DNA from: Adenanthera pavonina
Taxonomy: Eukaryota; Streptophyta; Magnoliopsida; Fabales; Fabaceae
DNA: 64,000 nucleotides
Direction of reading: 5' to 3'
Assembly (NCBI GenBank): GCA_026686845.1
Contig: JAIVEN010000015.1
Coordinates: forward strand, 18,829,501-18,893,500
Shown: one piece after another, positions 40,186 to 52,569 of the stretch
Layout: each line of letters begins with the position of its first letter
How positions within the stretch are numbered: position 1 is the first letter of the stretch
Made by a program: the position numbers and the translations under genes
Notes under the pieces: model-generated
Database searches by the model: none
What the model was told of the DNA's origin: nothing
The model's input: only the letters and a program-made list of their open reading frames with translations

Positions 40186-41572
40186 ATTTGATTTAGGAAA
40201 AGTTTTATTGAAATGCGACACGGACGGCGCACGTGGAAAAAGAAAGAAGAGAGAAAGAGAGACAAATTGAGTTTCTAAACGAAAAATTGACTTGTGAGGA
40301 ATCACCACCGAAATTTTAAATTTTTTTTTTAAAAACCGATTTAATAAAGAAAAGGATAGTTTGTGTAATTAAAGTTGGGTTCGAGAGTTAATCGTGCGTG
40401 AGGAAGGTATTAGGCACCCTATCAAACCCATTCCTAAGAACGGTTAACTTAGGTTAATTGTGCAAATTAATATGATTTTGAAAATTATTTTAATTGCCCT
40501 TTTATTATTTACATGCAGGTATAAGGGTAGAAAAGGGAAGAAGTTAAAGAAATTAAGGAAAAATTAAAAAAAATAAAGAAAGGAAATAAAGAAATTAAGA
40601 AAATTTAAAAAACAAAATAAATTAAATAAATCAAGAAAATCAAATTAGAAAATATTTATTAATTTACAATGGCAAACTTGACCTAGAATCAGAGTCTGAA
40701 GCCAACGCATCTTGCAATAAGGATCAAAATCCACGTAATTCGGATTAGAAGTGCGTGTCAGTTAGTTGATATTTATTAATTATAATTTTTGTGATAAGAA
40801 AAAGCTAATTAAAAGTAATTTATCAACTTGCAAACAAAATGATTTTCTGAAATTGGATTGGTGTGCTTTAATTTGTAAAAGAAAATTTTAATTTCGCTTA
40901 CTCACTCTTATTTATTTAATTTGAAAAATACATTTTTTACTTTGTTTATTTTTGAAATGATATATGTATTTTTTCTTTTGAGAATTTTTCTTTTAAAAAA
41001 AAGCTAATCTACCTTTTGCAGATACGCAGTCATGCTCGATAGATCGATTCCTCAATTATCTATGGAAATTCTAAAAACCCCCTACAATATAAAGGTCTTA
41101 TTATAAATAGATAAAAAAACATATTGTATTATTACTTTAAAATACAGTGATTTATTTTATATATATTTTGAAAAGAAAAGGCATTTTTCAAATAAATATT
41201 GTGTTTGAAATATAACGTGCATCATGACCAATACATCTACATAGATTCGTAATCTATGTGATGATACGATTAATCAGAATACCTGCATGAGTTCCAAAAA
41301 CCTTTCATGGTGTAATTATTAATCCAATTATTTTCCACAATAAAAATTTATTTAATAATGTTATTTTATTTATATATATATATATATTAATATTAAAACA
41401 ACATTGTTATTCATTCTTGTTATTTCTTCTTCTTAAAACATTTTTATGAGACATTTTAAAACATCATCTTATCATTATTATTATATTTTGTTTTGAAACC
41501 ATTTTATAAATAATTGTTTAGTCAATCCCTTTTCATAATAATATTATTATTACTTTTACTTTTAATAATATT
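40186..41572 (+). mobile_element. Decayed LTR-retrotransposon non-coding sequence (Tat/Ogre-like), left part
   Basis: The segment around 40380-40440 contains GTGAGGAAGGTATTAGGCAC, a motif I associate with non-coding parts of plant Tat/Ogre elements, preceded by ACTTGTGAGGAATCACCACC. A unit with TACCTGCATGAGTTCCAAAA at 41280-41300 recurs in altered form at 49952 on the far side of the LINE. No coding domain is left. The element class is a guess from remembered motifs. Confidence 0.4.
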
Positions 41573-41589
41573 ATTATTGCTTTTAATAA
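41573..41589. repeat. 5' target-site duplication of the LINE
   Basis: ATTATTGCTTTTAATAA, matched with one mismatch by ATTATTACTTTTAATAA at 49577-49593, directly after the A-rich LINE tail. Confidence 0.8.
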
Positions 41590-41655
41590 CTCTTGTAGTA
41601 ATAGTAGTATAGGCTTGTGGATAATTTGCTAAAAAGAGATGAGTGGCAGTGAGTG

Positions 41656-41660
41656 GTTGA
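41656..41660. repeat. 5-bp target duplication of the solo LTR (left)
   Basis: GTTGA immediately before the TG of the LTR; repeated at 43974-43978 directly after its CA. Confidence 0.8.
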
Positions 41661-43973
41661 TGTAACACCCTATCTCTTGACACCTGTAAGCTTGACCAAA
41701 AATTTCAAAATTCAACCAAACATAATCCCAACATCTCAAAACAATTCTATAAAACTTCAGAACAGTGAAAACGAACCCCAAAAACACCAAAAACTGGGCT
41801 GGGGCCGCGGTCGCTGCAGTATCACCGCGGCTCTGACCTCCCCTGTTTTTCACTCGCTGATGGCCTCACTGGCGTTGTGGCCTAGACCCTGGCGCTGTGG
41901 CGCCCCCAACTGGTTTCCACACCAGCAAAAACTCAATATTGGAGCGAACTTCCAACGCGCATACCTTTATGCTCTGACCTCCGATTGATTTGATTTCAAT
42001 TTCTACAAGTCAATCTAGTCCCAATCTATCCATACACACCAACTTCACCTTAATCTAACTCTGCGTGGAGATTCTGGACCCTTGACACCGTTTTGGCCAC
42101 TTATTAATCAAAACTCACCACTAACCATCTCCAATTGCCATTAAAGGCAAATGGTCACTCAAAGACCATTCACACAGGTCCAAAACCCCCAAACTAACTC
42201 GTCCAAAGAGGTTTCACCTCAAAGGAATCACTCCTCTGAGATTTGACACCCTTGAACCCCAACTTGACAAAACGGCTATAGGCCCTAAATTACACCAACA
42301 ATGCCCAAAAACACCTTTCATCACACATAACACATGTATATCACAAACAATACCTTTTCCACATATAACCATACATACATCCATCCATAACAATCCTTAT
42401 TCATGTCATACATTCATCACAAAACCTTCTATCCTACTTGGCACAAGATACATTATCCAATTTACACATAAACTACATAGACCTAGTATTCCCACGTCCG
42501 CTGCTACTCCTTCGGCTTCTCCGGACTAGTATCAAAACCATCACCTGAAAGGTTAGTTCATGGGAGAGGGGTGTGAGACAATGTCTCAGTAACCGTGAAC
42601 AATCACACACACACATATATACATATATCTCACACAATTCATGAATGCAATGTGAAATGAATGGAATGCATGTCGCCCTCACAGGGATCTCATCCTTATT
42701 CTCCCTAACATATATATATTCCATCCTTGTCCTACATAACATATATAATTCATCTTTATCCTCTCTAACATATATAATCCATTCTTATCCTCCCTAACAT
42801 ATATATATATATATATTTATCATACATCATATCGTCATCACATCATCGCCACCCAATCCACCATAGATCATAATCTCACAATGCCATGTGGTGATGCTCA
42901 TGTATCATCATATAATCATCATCATCATATCATAATGTCATGTATGCATTATGTCATGTCATGTCAATATCATCATCTCCAATCATCATCATAATCATCC
43001 TCTAGTTGTGTGCATACCACGATATATATATATAGAAAACAGTACACACAAATACATCAATATCGTGATATAAAAGAAACATGCATATATACACAAATAT
43101 ATGTACTATCATACAATATAATCAATATAATATAAACAAACACCTGGTTACCTTAAATGTTAATACCACGCCCACACGAGTTCCACAAGCTTTCTTGAAT
43201 GTCAATCTCATGACTAGCCTTCTTTGAGTAGCCAAATAACCTTAACAATACCGTAATTCTTCAATTAACACAATACACCAATAACTAAACATCACAATTC
43301 AACCACTTTAGGCCTAACCCAAGGTTCCAACACCGCTTTCATGCATCATTAAACTCCTAGGAACCATTCAAACATCATGCAATTCCATATAACTCGGATT
43401 CCTCATACTTTCAACCAAGAACAACCTAGGGTTTAGCTCTAAACATATATAATCCCTTCAAAACTCACACTTAAGCAACAAGAACACCACAACACACTTC
43501 ATTAACCCTATTTCATCCATTTCAATCGGTGGATTTCATCTCAAACAGGAAATCCCAACATATAACCGAAAAACCCCAAATTTCAACTGAAGAAAATGGA
43601 GGGGGAAGAGTAGAGAACACTTACCAACTTGAATCCAAGCTTCCAGAGGCTGAAAACAATTTCTAATGGCTAAATCCAACAAGCCTTAGCAGAGCTCCCT
43701 CGGTTCTCCTCCGTTTTCTTTTCTTTTCTTTCCGTTCATCCAAAATGATTTGGATTTAAACAAAATTCCCGATCCTCACTGCGGCTCCAAGACATCTAAT
43801 CGCAGCTCCACCAGTTTCAGCTGAAACAACGCCACTAGACACGCTCTCGCCACGGCGGCTTTGCTTCAAGCCGTGGCCTGGAGCTCTTTTTCTGCACCAT
43901 TTGAGCCTTCCTCCGTCCTGTTTTCTCCGGTCCTAAACATAATACAAAGAAAGATATCATGAGGGGTGTTACA
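41661..43973. mobile_element. Solo LTR (2.3 kb) nested in the LINE
   Basis: Starts TGTAACACCC and ends GGGTGTTACA, a perfect 10-bp terminal inverted repeat with the TG..CA ends of LTRs, flanked by identical GTTGA. I saw no internal second copy of the termini and no gag-pol sequence, so a solo LTR formed by recombination is the simplest reading. The TGTAACACCC start is common in Ty3 elements. It is C/A-rich on the plus strand, unlike its surroundings. Confidence 0.85.
42690..42815. repeat. Four-copy ~32-bp minisatellite within the solo LTR
   Basis: Four diverged units built on CTTATCCTCCCTAACATATA, followed by a TA run. Confidence 0.75.
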
Positions 43974-45690
43974 GTTGATAAGGAACGGCAGAGACACGAA
44001 GGACGGGAATGGAAGGGAGAGAAACAAAAAGAAGGTGAGACAGTCTTTGAAAGGGAGTCTCAAGGTCAGAGGAGGTGAGCAGGAGATCTCGTATAAGGGC
44101 AAACTGGTGGCTCACGAGAAGAAGCATTGTTCTATTGATGGAAAAGGGAGCAATGCCTTTGAAGAAGCATGTCGTGAACATATAGAAGGACTACGTAGCT
44201 TCTTTGGGGATGGGAAGAATGAGAAGACTAGGGACTCTAATACAATGAGGGAAAATGAGGAGGATCTAATACCCACATTAGTTGTGACACAAGAGCAGTA
44301 TGAGAGATGGTGTGCACCATGGTCAAAATTTTTTATTCTCAAAGTGTTGGATAAGGAGACACCCCTATGGGGAATGAAGGTGGGTCTTAAGAAGTTATGG
44401 AAGACGAAGGAGGAGTATGAAGTCCGAGACTTGGACAATGGTTTTTTTGTGTGGTTTTATTTGCTAATAATGAGGATTTAAACTATGCTTATTTTGAAGG
44501 ACCATGAATGATGGCTGACCATTATCTAATTGTTCAATGACGACGTCCTAACTTTGATCCTTGGACTACTGAAACTTAGAGGAAGATTGTAGCATGGTTG
44601 ATGATTCCCCTTCTTCCATTAGAATTTTTTAATGCAAAAAGCTTGTATAAGATTGGTAATTTGATTGGAAAGACGCTGAAAGTAGATTCTGTCACGTATT
44701 TGATGGCGGGAGGTCGATATGCACAAATATGTGTTGAAATTGATCTTAAGAGATGTTTGAAGCCAGCTGTTGCAATTTTTTGGCATGAATAGATAAGTTG
44801 AGTATAAGGGATTATATCTCGTTTGTTTTTGTTGTGGTAAATACGGACATCGTAGAGAGGAGTATCCACATATGCATGGTTTGCATTTGAAGGCGGAGAA
44901 GAATGGAGAAGGGAGTTTTGGTGAAGGAGGAGCAACATGGAGGAGATTATGTTGAGGTGAATGATAGTGGAAGAAAGGAAGGGGAGAGAGCCGAAGAATC
45001 CCAGAAATGAAGTCGTGGCTTCGAGGGTGACTTGAATAGTGTCAGGGAGGTGGAGCCCCCATTTACAGAGGTGCTCAGAGCTCATAACCTTGTCAAATGA
45101 CTAATGAGGAGAATGAATGGAAGTGCAAGAATCTTGAGGAAGAAAGAGAGGAATCTGGCAAAGAATTAGGAAGCTCAATCAAATGAGATGATGGGGCAAG
45201 ATCGTAGGGGGATAAGGAATATTGATTTGAATATTCAATCGGTAAAAACTAAATTTGCACTAGGTGTCAACAATGAATCCAAAAGTTTTGGGAAAGAAAT
45301 AACAAATAAAAAGCAATGGGTCCCTATGGATCATGGAAAAAGAAGGGTGGGTAGAGTTGTGCCAAGAGGGAACAAAAATCAGGTGTCTAGGCACAATTTC
45401 TCTGCACATGAGCCTGGTAAAGAAAATGGCAAGCATGACGATTTTATGACATCATCAAACCCTTTTAATGCCTTAATGGATCAAGAGGAGGATGTGGGAG
45501 GGCCCACTAGTAAAAGTCGTTAGGATTCGAAGACGTCTGGGGTATGGCTCAAAATAAGGAAGAGAAGGGGTTTATGGAAATTGAAAATGCATTGGGAGCT
45601 AGTGACGAAAGGATGGGAGAAAGAAGAGAGGATGAGCAGGGAGAGGACATGGACACTGTTTTTAAGCGGCATAAAAGCAATGCACCCCAT
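43974..45690 (+). pseudogene. LINE ORF1 relic (DUF4283-like, zinc knuckle)
   Basis: The first open part (to 44481) encodes QEQYERWCAPWSKFFILKVL and MKVGLKKLWKTKEEYEVRDL, typical of the DUF4283 nucleic-acid-binding region of plant L1 ORF1. A frame change follows; LEFFNAKSLYKIGNLIGKTL continues the domain at 44627 on. At 44824-44865 a CCHC knuckle can be read as CFCCGKYGHRREEY, with the fourth metal ligand replaced by Tyr. Downstream sequence to about 45690 is a low-complexity charged region with stops. The frame begins inside the LINE just after the solo LTR. Confidence 0.75.
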
Positions 45691-45704
45691 CACAATGTTT
45701 CCAC

Positions 45705-48700
45705 ATGAATTTTATGTTCCGGAACAGTAGAGGTACTGGATCTAAATCCTTTCCGTGTTTAATCTAGGAATTATCTAATAAACATAAACTGATTTTCTTG
45801 CTATTTTGGAGACCTGTATGAGTGGTGATAAAGCTTGTAGTATTGCTAAAAAGCTTGGCTTTCTCAAGTTTGCAATGGTGGATGCTTAGGGATTTAGTGG
45901 AGGCTTATGGGTTCTTTGGAACAATGGTTCTTGGATATTTGAAGTTTTGGGTGTTCATGAGCAGTTTGTACATCTATGTCTTACTAATGGAAAGAATAGA
46001 TCTTTCTTTATTGTAGTTTATGCGAACCCAATCCAGTTAAAAGAAGGATAGTTTGGAGTGCTCTTAAAGATATTAGCAATACTATTCAAGGATCTTGGTG
46101 TAGAGGGGGTGACTTCAATGGGATTCTTCATATGCATGATAAAAGGTCCTTGATGAGAACAGGGAGTTTTATTGACAGAGACTTTCCTACTTGGGCTGAC
46201 GATCCACCCCTTATTGATATAGGTTGTAATGGGCCTTATTACACTTGGCGTTGTGTAAGGAGTAAGAGTCGATTGGACAGGATACTGATAAACTCTAAAT
46301 TACTGATGCTTCAGTATTTCATTTGTCATTCTTCAAATCCGAACATAGGCTGATTCTTCTTCGTCTTGGAGAGGAGGAAAGTCATACACCATATAAAGAA
46401 GTGCCTTTTCATTTTTTGGCGTCATGGGTCCTTCACGATAAGTTTGAGGAGTTTGTGAGACAGGCGTGGCTTGGAGATTGGGATTGGGTCGCCAATATTG
46501 AGCATTTTACTTCTGAACTTAAAACTTGGAGTCGAGATATTTATGGTTTCCTGGGAAAGAAAAAGAGGTACTTGTTGAATCATTTAGAGGGACTAAATAA
46601 TTTCTCTCACACGTGTTTCAATAAGGGTTCTATGAATTCTCTTCTTAAAAGACTTTAGTGAGAATTAGAGGAGGTGTCGACTCATGAAGAATTGATATGG
46701 GCACAAAAAGTGAAATGTGATTGGTACATCATGGGGGATAGAAATTCAAAATATTTTCATGCAAGAGTTAAAGCTAGAAGGAAGAGAAATAGGATTGAAG
46801 CCATACAGAATGATGCAGGTGAATGGATCTTTGATCGAGAAAATATTAAACAAATAGCTTTATCCTTTTATGAGGATTTATTTCGAGATTATGGAAATGG
46901 TGTTGAGGCTTGGGATAGTAGCTTTTCTTATCCTTGCATTGGAACGTCTTTGAGGGAGGACATGGGTATTGCTATTACAAAGGAAGAAATTCATCAGGCT
47001 ATTTTTAATATGGATGCTCTCAAATCTCTAGGACCAGATGGAATAAATGCTTTGTTTTATCAAAGTCAATGGGAAATTGTAGGGGATTTTGTTACTTCTC
47101 CTGTGATAGAGGCATTTCAGAACCCATCTATTATTCGAGCAATAGATGGGACTCTTATTGTTCTTATTCCCAAGAAAAAGCAACCAAAGACTATTCGAGA
47201 TTTTTGTCCTATAAGCCTTTGTAATGTTATTTACAAGGCTATCACTAAATTAATTGCTAATAGAATTAAAAGTATTCTACCTACAGTTATCTCCCCTAAT
47301 CAGTGTGGATTTGTACCTAACAGGTTAGGATCTGATAATATTATCATTGTTTAGAAAGTTATTCATTCTATGAGAAATATGAGAGGTAAGAAGAGTTTCA
47401 TGGCTATAAAAATTAATATTGAAAAGGCTTATGATCGGTTGAAATATAAATTTATTTTGAATTGCTTGGAGAAATTGAATCTCCCTCCTTTTCTAGTAAA
47501 TGTTGTTCGACAATATATCTCTTCCTCAGTAATGCAAATTTTGTGGGAAGGTAGCAAGACTCAAGAGTTCTCTCCTTCATGTGGTATAAGACAAGGTAAC
47601 CCCATCTCGCCTTATCTCTTTGTTATTTGTATTGAGAAATTAGCTCATTTAATTCAGGAAAAGATCCACAAGGGGAATTGGAAGCCTATCAATCTTACAA
47701 AGAATAGGCCACTGATATCCCATTTATTTTTTGTAGATGATTTCAAACTTTTTGCATAGGCTTCTTTGAAGCAGGTTAAGGTGATTAAAAGGTGCTTGGA
47801 GCTTTTTTGTAATATGTCAGGACAAAAGGTCAATCATAGCAAAACACGAGTGTTCTTCTTGAGTAATGTCCACCACACTCAGATCCAACAACTTAGTGAA
47901 CAACTTGGCTTTCCAAGTACTCCAGATATTGGGAAATACTTGGAGTGCCTTTACATCATGGAAGGGTGAAAAAAGATACTTATCTATATGTGGTTGATAA
48001 GGTGAAGACTAGACTGAGTAACTGGAAAGCTAACTCGTTATCTCTAGTGGGATGACATATGCTTACCTCTTGCCTAGTGCAAGCCATTCCTTTGTACCCT
48101 ATGCAAACTTGTGCCCTTCCATTGGCAACTTGTAATGAATTGGATAAAGCAGCTAGAGGATTTCTGTGGGGTTCTTCAATTAAAAAGAGGAAGGTTCATC
48201 TTGTGGCTTAGGATGAGGTGTGTAAGGAGAAAAAGAAGGGTAGATTGGGACTTTGACGTGCAAGACTTCAAAATAGTGCATTCATGATGAAAGCAGGCTG
48301 GGGATTGATAAGGAATAAAGATGCTATATGGGCAAAGGTTATTAGAAGTAAATATCATTGTGGAGATGATATAGTCCCTAATATAGATAGATCTCACCCT
48401 GGCTCACTGATATGGATGGGTATTAAGGAGAATTGGTGCAAGATGATCCAGGAAGTTGAACAAGTTACTGGAGGTCATGGAGAACCTACTGTTCATTGGT
48501 GTTTGGAAAGAAATGTCCAATTCTCAATCAAGTTCTCATATAATCTACTTAATCTTGATGTTGGTACTTCCCACCTAGTTTGGAACAAGGTATGACATCT
48601 TAATCTTCCTCAGCGTTGTAAGACTTTTTTCTAGCTTACCATGCATGGTAAATTACTAACGAATGAGGAAAGAAAACATCAACATATTGGGACGTTAAAA

Positions 48701-49546
48701 CCTTGTGTATGGTGTAAAAATCCAATGGAAGACTCCCTTCATATGCTTCGTGATTGTGCTGAAATGAAAGCTCTATGGATGACTCTTATCAAACAAAGTA
48801 TTGTTCCCAGGTTTTTTAATTGCAATATTCGGGAATGGAGTTGTTTGAACATTAATGCTTATGTGAGCAAGGAACATAAGAATTGGAGAGAACTTTTTGT
48901 GGTTATTTGCTGGCTTTTATGGACGAGAAGGAATGAGAAAGTGTTTGAAGATGTTTCTACTAGCACCCAAGATATTATTATAAAAGCAAGAGCCATTGTG
49001 GACAATTTTGGTGTTGCAAAGATGGGATTAAAAAATGTTAAAATCCATGGTTCTGTGGGAATACCTGCACGACCTCTACTGTTATGTGAAGGATGGATTT
49101 CTATTCAAGTAGATGGTGCTTGTGCGTACACCTCTGGGGGAGCAAGCTGCGAGGGAATTATTAAAGATGATCATGGCGGTATCCTGGAGGTTTTTATGCT
49201 TCAGATGTCAGAGGGAGATTCTCTTGTTTCAGAATTATGGGCTTGTCTCCTTGGCCTTAAAAGAGCTTGGGATGGTGGGCACCAATAGATTTCTCTCTGG
49301 GGTGATTGTTTAGAGGCAATCGACTTGATAAAGGGAGGGGAGATTAAGCTTCATGAGAATAGAAATTTAATCATTGAATGTTGTAATATGATGCTTCGTG
49401 ATTGGAATGTGGAGATAGAGCATATCCGAAGAGAAGACAATCAAGAGGCAAACTTGTTGGCAAAGTATGCTCTCAGTAAGCTTGTTGGGTTACACTTTTT
49501 GCTTCTTGATGATTTGGCTCGCCTTTTTTCAAGTTCTGTAGCGTAG
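45705..49546 (+). pseudogene. LINE ORF2 relic (endonuclease, reverse transcriptase, RNase H)
   Basis: An ATG near 45705 opens NFMFRNSRGTGSKS, the start of the APE-type endonuclease. Its later part includes RGGDFNGIL, DIGCNGPYYTWRC and SRLDRILIN (46100-46310). The reverse transcriptase covers about 46990-47760: LKSLGPDGINALFYQSQWE, IVLIPKKK, IKINIEKAYDRL, CGIRQGNPISPYLFVICIE and FFVDDFKLFA, with the catalytic FVDD still present. A zf-RVT-like Cys/His region lies near 48640-48790. RNase H at 49090-49500 shows VDGACAYTSGG, ELWACLLGL, WGDCLEAIDLI and REDNQEANLLAKYA. Stops (for example TAG at 47353 and before the third RNase H motif) and frameshifts break the frame throughout. Confidence 0.9.
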
Positions 49547-49576
49547 TAGTGTTTTCTTTTCTTTTGTATAAAAAAA

Positions 49577-49593
49577 ATTATTACTTTTAATAA
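49577..49593. repeat. 3' target-site duplication of the LINE
   Basis: ATTATTACTTTTAATAA, 16 of 17 identical to 41573-41589. Confidence 0.8.
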
Positions 49594-52262
49594 GGGATTA
49601 AAACATTTTGACATACATTTTTGTTTAAAAGGGATACTATACATATGAAGTTATTTATAAAATAAACCACCTAACCAACTCTTGTGTCTAAGTGCACTCG
49701 CAGCCTCATGCGACATGTAGTCAACCCAAATACCTGTGAAAATTATACAATCTTTGGGGCATGATCTTTTGAGTAATCATAAAATATAAAGGTTTGAATA
49801 CCTTAGATAATTATTTTTTTAAAAAAATATATTCATTAAAAAGGATATTGAAAATTTATAAGGCAAAAGTTATTTATTTTAACAAACACAAGCTATCTTA
49901 TACGTCTACGTGGACTCACAGTTTCATGCACCAACTCAAGTTAATTTAGATACCTGCATAGGTTCAAAAAGCTCGCGTGGTATAATTATATATTAATCGA
50001 CTTAAACTCTTTCCCTACTATTATTTATTACTATATATATTTTTATATTATTATTATTATTTTACAGGTAAATCAAACTCTTTAATGAATAGCCCTCTTA
50101 AACACCTTTACTAATTTGATTTCAAGAGAGAGGTTTGCTAATTTAAAACATAGTGACGTAAAACATTTCCTTATTCAGGAATTATAAATTTAAAATGTTG
50201 AATACCACTAGAGTCAACCACCAATATTCCCTAATAATTTTTAGAAACAAATAAAAAGATGACACTTAACCAGTATCTAATCTATTCTAACATTTGCATC
50301 CTAAATTAGGGAGCTCTTTTAGAAGTATAAACACCAGTTCACACTAGGACTTGAATATAAGATGAATTAATAACAAATCATCACTCAATTCATATTAGTT
50401 ACTGTGATTACTAAAGGATCGGATCCTAACGGCCCAGACTCTATAAACAAACATCTCTCATAATCAATGGTGAGGATGAATCTCAGAGGCACAAAGTATA
50501 CTCATAGGCTAGATTTTTAACATCACTTCATTAACACCAAATAACCCATAAATTTTGCAAAAAAATATGTATAAAACAAAAACAAATCCACTGCCCTCTT
50601 CCAATGTCAACTGAAAGAAGGAGGGGTGATCATTAGATAGATAGGATATAAAACAGCATTAGTTGGTAAGTTATATATTTTCCATGACCAAAAGCTACGA
50701 CATTAGTAAGCTACAGAAACATAAACTCATAACACATATGAAGCATAACTATGGACTAGCACGCAACATTCATCCTAACTTAATTTATTCCAAGGTTAAA
50801 GCAATATACTAGAATTGGACGCTCAGCCTGTGACTCCATTTTTGAGTGGAAGAAAACAAGAGTTTCATAGAGCATACAAACACAAGCAGGTAATTACTCT
50901 CATATTCATAAAAATACACATAACAACCAAGAAAGATAGAGATCATAACAGCCCAACACTGTCCGATACAAGATTCTAATTAACTATAAGGATAGAGCAC
51001 CAAATCTAAAGTTCATAGCAAATAGTATTCAAACAAAAAATATGAACTAGTTTCGATAAAGACTTAACCTATCATCTGAGAGCTAGGCTTACAGGTTGAA
51101 GACCTCAAATCTCCTTCCTTCTTCCTCGACTCTATTTCTTTTCTGCTACTCGGGATTTTCTTCACAGCTTGCTCTTTTTTTTTTCTTCATTGCCTCCAAC
51201 TTTGTTTCCCTATTGTTTTTTTTAGTCCTGTCCTTGTCTCTCTTTCTGTCTATGGTTCCCCCCAAAATAATTTTTTGAGATTTTTAGCCTCCTTTGTTTT
51301 CTCTCTTGGTCTCTCTTAGTTTTTTTCGACGTGGCCCCCCCTTTTTTCTCCTCTAGGGCTTTTTTAGCTCCCTTCCTCTTCACTCCAAATTGCTCCTCCC
51401 TTTTATAGAATTCCTGTGGGTGGCTTGCAAACTGAACAATCGAGTGCGTGACTGCTTCTCCAACTATTTCCTGTCCCTAATCTCACGTTCATCTTCTCTA
51501 TTGCTCCAATTTGCTTTCACCCCTAGATGATTCTTGCCTCCACTACTTTGCTGTAGTAGAGTACAAAGTAGTGGAGGAATTTCTTTGTTGCTTTTGACTT
51601 TCAAGCTCCTTGCCTCCTTTCCTTGCGTGGATCATGGTCGAGTCCTTGTCTCTCACACACATGGCTCCCTTTGTTTTTCTTGTGCCCAGTCTTCCTCTAT
51701 CTCTGGTCTAAGCTCGTGCTTCTCATGCCTAAGCCTCTCAAATAAGGCTCAGAACCACTTGGGCTAAAACACTGAAAATTTCAGCGTTTTGGTCCTCCTT
51801 CATTTTTTTAGGGTTATACCACTTGGGTCAAAACGTTGAAAGCTTCAGGGTTTTGGTCCTCCTTCATTCTTTTTCATCATTTTTTTGGGTTAGTGTTTGG
51901 GCTTTGGGTTGAAATCCTAGGCCACCAATACTACAAACTCGGCCCAAAATTCTCTTCTTTCATTCATTTTTTGTTGTTTTATTTATTTTTATATTTTTTC
52001 TCTTATTTTCCTTGTTTTTCTTTATTTTTGTTTTATTTATTTTTACCAAAAGCCGGTTATAAATCTTTTGGAAGGTATAGAATCTACTTAAGCTGGAAAT
52101 ATTGAAGAGAAATTCTCTACAATTTTGGATTTTAATTCTAATTTTAATTATTTTATTTATTTATTTATTATTATTTAATTTTTTAAAATTTGTTAATTTA
52201 ATTAATTATTTTATTTTAAAGCTTAATTTCTTTAATACTTGGACAAAATTAGGTGTTCAAAA
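49594..52262 (+). mobile_element. Decayed LTR-retrotransposon non-coding sequence, right part
   Basis: The first 400 bp contain two diverged repeat units (about 49690-49780 and 49905-50000) with ACTCGCAGCCTCATGC / ACTCACAGTTTCATGC and TACCTG(C/T) motifs, the latter matching the unit left of the LINE. The stretch 51090-52030 is strongly C/T-rich on the plus strand and has no coding signal. The end ACTTGGACAAAATTAGGTGT at 52238-52257 resembles the 3' terminus of plant Ty3 LTRs. A 64-bp tandem duplication lies at 51754-51882. Element identity and boundaries are uncertain. Confidence 0.35.
51754..51882. repeat. 64-bp tandem duplication
   Basis: Two diverged copies beginning ACCACTTGGG and containing GTTTTGGTCCTCCTTCATT; the offset between copies is 64 bp. 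Confidence 0.85.
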
Positions 52263-52569
52263 TATGAATGGTTATCATTGATTAAGAAGTAGAAATAAGT
52301 AAATTGTTATCTTCTTTCTTTTCTTAAAAATGGATAACCTTCCATATAAGCACCCATATGTATGTTTATGGCATGTGCTTTTCTATATGTATTTTCTTTG
52401 TCTGTACTAGTAGGGTGATTGGTGGTTTTACAAGAAAGGGTGGAAGAAGAAATTTATAAGTTAAAGAGAAGCTAGATAGGGCATGTGCTCAAAGATATTG
52501 ATATTGATGCTATGAAAAAAATGAGTTTATAGGGGCAGAAGAAGAGAAGGCAATGATGAGTTAAAGGAT

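Larger units (their letters stand above)
41590..49576 (+). mobile_element. L1-type LINE, degenerate, interrupted by a solo LTR
   Basis: Bounded by a 17-bp target duplication and ending in an A-rich tail (49569-49577). Removing the nested LTR and its 5-bp repeat leaves about 5.7 kb, a normal plant L1 length. In order it holds an ORF1 relic with a DUF4283-like domain and a zinc knuckle, then an ORF2 relic with endonuclease, reverse transcriptase and RNase H. Many stops and frameshifts make it inactive. Confidence 0.9.

Noticed and set aside
43866..45085. Several minus-strand open frames of 70-169 codons in the LINE
   Set aside because: They are antisense to the ORF1 relic, which has clear family sequence on the plus strand.
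51096..52105. Open frames rich in Phe, Ser and Leu (C/T-rich strand)
   Set aside because: Composition reflects a pyrimidine-rich non-coding repeat; no motif or splice structure.
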